Assembly: GCA_900316515.1 (NCBI GenBank)
Contig: ONDE01000003.1
Coordinates: 1-64,000, forward strand
From: an uncultured Bacteroidales bacterium
GTDB lineage: Bacteria; Bacteroidota; Bacteroidia; Bacteroidales; P3
Direction: 5' to 3'
Length of the DNA stretch: 64,000 bases
Positions 61,066 to 64,000 of the stretch are shown in pieces. The position numbers and the translations under genes are program-made. Positions within the stretch are counted from its first letter, which is position 1, and each line of letters opens with the position of its first letter. The notes under the pieces were generated by a model that saw only the letters and a list, made by a program, of their open reading frames with translations, was not told the DNA's origin and did no database searches.

Positions 61066-62526
61066 ATGGAGCAGAAACTATTTGATACTAACGTACAATG
61101 GATTAAATATAAGGTCCTCAAAGAGGTCATCCGCCGTGCTTACGAAGGTGGTCTCGACGAGGCATACCTAGAGATACCTAAACTTATAAGCCCGGGTCCC
61201 AAATCGGAGCTCAACTGCTGCATTTACAAAGAACGTGCCATTGTCCAGGAGCGTATCCACATGGCTATGGGCGGTGACAAGGAAAACACCAACCCTGTGC
61301 AGGTGATGGAGATTGCTTGCGACGAGTGCCCGGCAGCCGGAATGCTTGTCACCGAAGCATGCCGAGGCTGTATGATGCACTCCTGCAAGGAGGTGTGTCC
61401 CAAGGGTGCCATCACCATCGTCAACCACCGTTGTCATATAGATAAAGAGAAATGCATAGAATGCGGCAAATGCGCCGCTGCTTGTCCGTACAGCGCCATC
61501 ATCGCCCAGAAACGTCCCTGCATCAAGAGTTGCAAACCCAAAGCGCTTTCCATACGTAAAGAGGACGACAAGGCTGTTATCGACAACGATAAATGCATTT
61601 CCTGTGGTGCTTGTGTTGTCAGCTGCCCCTTTGGCGCCATCACTGACCGTTCGCTTGTGCTCGATATAATCAACATGTTGAAACAGTCGGAGAACAACTC
61701 CAAATACCGCGTCTATGCTGTCATTGCCCCGGCCATTGTCGGTCAATGCCGTTTCGGTCGCATCGAGCAGGTGGTCACAGCCATTAAACGTCTCGGATTC
61801 CATCAGGTTGTGGAAGCTGCCCTCGGTGCCGATATAACCCTGTATACCGAAGCCCGCGAGTTCCAACATAAGGCTTCGGAAAGCGAAAACCCAGTGATGA
61901 CCACCAGTTGCTGTCCTGCCTTTGTGCGCTTCATTGAGACTAATTTCCCAGAGTTTAAGGACGCCATTTCTACCTCACCGTCGCCGATGATAACCACCGC
62001 GCGCCTCATAAAACGTAGCGACCCTACCGCAAAGGTTGTCTTCATCGGCCCATGTGCCGCCAAGAAGTTCGAATACACCCTTGAGAAGACCAACGGGATG
62101 ATTGACAGTGTGATGAGTTTTGAAGAACTGCAGGCATTCCTCGATGCCAGAGGTATAGACACCACACAATGTGAAGACACACATCTCGACAATGCATCAT
62201 TCTATGGCCGAATTTTCGCCAAGAGCGGTGGTATTGCACAGGGAGTTGCACATGTGGCCGAAAAGCTTGGCCTGGAAGGAGTGAATCCTGTTGTTATGAA
62301 CGGTATCGACCAATGTCGTCAGCACCTAACCCTGCTGCGTGCCAAGAAAGAGACAGCCAATTTCTTCGAAGGCATGGCATGCGACGGAGGGTGTGTTGGA
62401 GGTCCTTTGAGCATCACCCGTTCGCCGAAGAACGTCTTTGACGTGGACAAGTATGGCAACTCTGCGGCAGAAAAAGATATTGATGGATCGGTCAATTTGT
62501 ACAAGATGACGATGAAAGATGAATAG
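61066..62526 (+). CDS. [FeFe]-hydrogenase, group B type with ferredoxin-like domain
   Basis: The 486-aa product has Cys-rich N-terminal [4Fe-4S] sites (CIECGKCAAACP, CISCGACVVSCP) and additional upstream Cys (CDECPAAGM, CRGCMMHSC). The H-cluster domain has a complete TSCCP (C282, C283), FIGPCAAKK (C330) and MACDGGCVGGP (C439, C443). Both catalytic Cys of the first motif are present, so it should reduce protons or oxidise H2. The group B assignment is by domain order and context. It ends the cluster; pckA follows 37 bp later. Confidence 0.92.
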   Translation: MEQKLFDTNVQWIKYKVLKEVIRRAYEGGLDEAYLEIPKLISPGPKSELNCCIYKERAIVQERIHMAMGGDKENTNPVQVMEIACDECPAAGMLVTEACRGCMMHSCKEVCPKGAITIVNHRCHIDKEKCIECGKCAAACPYSAIIAQKRPCIKSCKPKALSIRKEDDKAVIDNDKCISCGACVVSCPFGAITDRSLVLDIINMLKQSENNSKYRVYAVIAPAIVGQCRFGRIEQVVTAIKRLGFHQVVEAALGADITLYTEAREFQHKASESENPVMTTSCCPAFVRFIETNFPEFKDAISTSPSPMITTARLIKRSDPTAKVVFIGPCAAKKFEYTLEKTNGMIDSVMSFEELQAFLDARGIDTTQCEDTHLDNASFYGRIFAKSGGIAQGVAHVAEKLGLEGVNPVVMNGIDQCRQHLTLLRAKKETANFFEGMACDGGCVGGPLSITRSPKNVFDVDKYGNSAAEKDIDGSVNLYKMTMKDE

Positions 62527-62563
62527 ATAATAATCAGTGAAATTAACATTAAAAATATATACC

Positions 62564-64000
62564 ATGAACGAAAAAATCAGAAAAGACCTCGAAGCGCTGG
62601 GTATCACCGGCGTTAAGGATATCCACTACAACCCCTCGTATGAGGAGCTGTTCAAGATGGAGATGGACCCCAGTCTGACGGGTTACGACAAGGGCCAGCT
62701 CACCGAGCTCGACGCCATCAACGTGATGACCGGCATCTACACCGGCCGCTCGCCCAAGGACAAATATATCGTCATGGACGAGAACTCGAAGGACACCGTG
62801 TGGTGGACCACCCCCGAGTACAAGAACGACAACCACCCCATGAGCGAAGAGGTGTGGGGTCAGATGCGTGACCTCGCCAAAAAGCAGCTCTGCGGCAAGG
62901 AACTCTTTGTGGTCGACGCTTTCTGCGGCGCCAACAAGGACACCCGCATGAATGTGCGCTTCATCATGGAGGTGGCCTGGCAGGCCCACTTCGTGCGCAA
63001 TATGTTCATCAAGCCCACCGACGAAGAGTTGAAGGACTTCAAGCCCAACTTCACCGTCTACGCCGCCTCGAAGGCCAAGGTGGACAACTACAAGGAGCTG
63101 GGACTGAACAGCGACACCTGTGTGGCGTTCAACGTCAGCAGTCGCGAGCAGGTCATCCTCAACACCTGGTACGGCGGCGAGATGAAGAAAGGTATGTTCA
63201 GCATGATGAACTACTACTTGCCCCTGAAGGGTATCGCTGCCATGCATTGCTCTGCTAACACGGATATGAAGGGCGAGCACACCGCCATCTTCTTCGGTCT
63301 GAGCGGCACCGGCAAGACCACCCTCAGTACCGACCCCAAGCGTCTGCTTATCGGCGACGACGAGCATGGCTGGGACGACGAGGGCGTCTTTAACTTCGAG
63401 GGTGGATGCTATGCCAAGGTTATCAACCTTGACAAGGAGAGCGAGCCCGACATCTACAATGCCATTCGCCGCAACGCACTCCTCGAGAATGTGACCGTTG
63501 CTGCCGACGGCAAGATCGACTTCAAAGATAAGAGCGTCACTGAGAACACACGTGTGAGCTATCCCATCGACCATATCGAGAAGATTGTTGAGCCTGTTCA
63601 CGGCAAGAGCGCTGGCCCGGCTGCCGAGAATGTCATCTTCCTTTCGGCCGATGCCTTCGGTGTGCTGCCTCCTGTCAGTGTCCTCACCCCAGAACAGTGC
63701 AAGTACTACTTTCTGAGTGGCTTCACCGCCAAGTTGGCCGGCACTGAGCGCGGCATTACTGAGCCGACGCCCACCTTCAGCGCCTGTTTCGGTCAGGCCT
63801 TCCTTGAGCTTCACCCCACCAAGTACGCTGAGGAATTGGTGAAGCGCATGGAGAAGAGCGGTGCTAAAGCATATCTTGTCAACACCGGCTGGAATGGCAC
63901 TGGCAAGCGCATCAGCATCAAGGATACCCGTGGCATCATAGACGCTATTCTTGACGGCAGCATCCTCAAGGCCGAGACCAAGAAGATACCGTATTTCGAC
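62564..64000 (+). CDS. pckA: Phosphoenolpyruvate carboxykinase (ATP), cut by window end
   Basis: 479 codons are visible of an enzyme usually about 535 aa, running off the window. It starts [14 protein letters not shown]. Motifs are [36 protein letters not shown] (metal and substrate), the P-loop [18 protein letters not shown], the metal-binding [19 protein letters not shown], and [12 protein letters not shown]. In succinate producers it runs toward oxaloacetate, fixing CO2 and making ATP, and feeds the fumarate reductase seen at 15-19 kb. Confidence 0.98.
   Translation, partial: MNEKIRKDLEALGITGVKDIHYNPSYEELFKMEMDPSLTGYDKGQLTELDAINVMTGIYTGRSPKDKYIVMDENSKDTVWWTTPEYKNDNHPMSEEVWGQMRDLAKKQLCGKELFVVDAFCGANKDTRMNVRFIMEVAWQAHFVRNMFIKPTDEELKDFKPNFTVYAASKAKVDNYKELGLNSDTCVAFNVSSREQVILNTWYGGEMKKGMFSMMNYYLPLKGIAAMHCSANTDMKGEHTAIFFGLSGTGKTTLSTDPKRLLIGDDEHGWDDEGVFNFEGGCYAKVINLDKESEPDIYNAIRRNALLENVTVAADGKIDFKDKSVTENTRVSYPIDHIEKIVEPVHGKSAGPAAENVIFLSADAFGVLPPVSVLTPEQCKYYFLSGFTAKLAGTERGITEPTPTFSACFGQAFLELHPTKYAEELVKRMEKSGAKAYLVNTGWNGTGKRISIKDTRGIIDAILDGSILKAETKKIPYFD

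Noticed and set aside
62549..63814. A 421-codon minus-strand frame at the window end
   Set aside because: It is antisense to pckA, whose sense frame is open from 62564 to the window end and carries all expected motifs.

Overview
The window looks like a chromosomal segment of an uncultured gut- or rumen-type member of the Bacteroidales. The evidence is the Bacteroidetes promoter -7 box TAnnTTTG upstream of many genes, the lack of Shine-Dalgarno sites, a PorW/SprE-like lipoprotein of the type IX secretion system, a BspA-like surface protein with a C-terminal sorting-type domain, a three-gene succinate dehydrogenase/fumarate reductase operon, and Bacteroidales-type lipoproteins. I found no rRNA, tRNA, transposase, integrase-borne island, CRISPR array or prophage module. 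No finer taxonomic placement is possible from the sequence alone.

Layout. 1-5.6 kb (+): the tail of a DUF6266 protein, a FISUMP-like lipoprotein, serC, a frameshifted serA, an uncharacterised ATP-grasp protein, mntP and a truncated sigma factor. 5.6-25.1 kb (-): a His-rich CDF metal exporter, a TIGR04076 protein, a giant cyclic beta-glucan synthase (2567 aa), frd/sdhBAC, tgt, a small phage-like protein, a BspA-like protein, alaS and a GroES-like protein. 25.4-45.9 kb (+): sufB, two lipoprotein genes separated by a 34-codon chimeric mini-ORF, a TrmH-type methylase, a C_GCAxxG_C_C protein, an HD hydrolase, pyrE, an FGE-like protein, a purine-type phosphoribosyltransferase, AsmA, DUF4199, a GT2 glycosyltransferase, ychF, PorW/SprE, bactofilin, a phosphotransferase-RapZ fusion, TerC and two chromate transporter halves. 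46-50.8 kb (-): a tolC/hlyD/fused ABC-2 permease operon. 51.3-64 kb (+): a second DUF6266 protein, pdxK, mtgA, xerD, ppdK, a hydrogen-sensing [FeFe]-hydrogenase operon and pckA (cut by the window end).

Metabolically, pckA, ppdK, fumarate reductase and the [FeFe]-hydrogenase cluster fit an anaerobe that ferments sugars to succinate and balances electrons against H2. In the hydrogenase cluster a [2Fe-2S] protein, a PAS-containing sensory hydrogenase lacking the proton-relay cysteine, a PP2C/SpoIIE-type phosphatase and a catalytic-type hydrogenase are co-directional, and the junctions are tight from the sensory hydrogenase onward.

The most unusual feature is a diffuse family of short phased repeats. 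At about twenty places I see roughly five units of a 7-bp word (about 35 bp). The word differs from site to site, but period and length stay the same. These elements sit on gene borders, where they supply stop codons, spacers and start codons. They also sit in frame inside conserved genes (tgt, HD hydrolase, ATP-grasp, phosphotransferase-RapZ). Arrays of 8-, 9- and 11-bp words and inverted pairs forming hairpins belong to the same style. I know of no described system that explains them.
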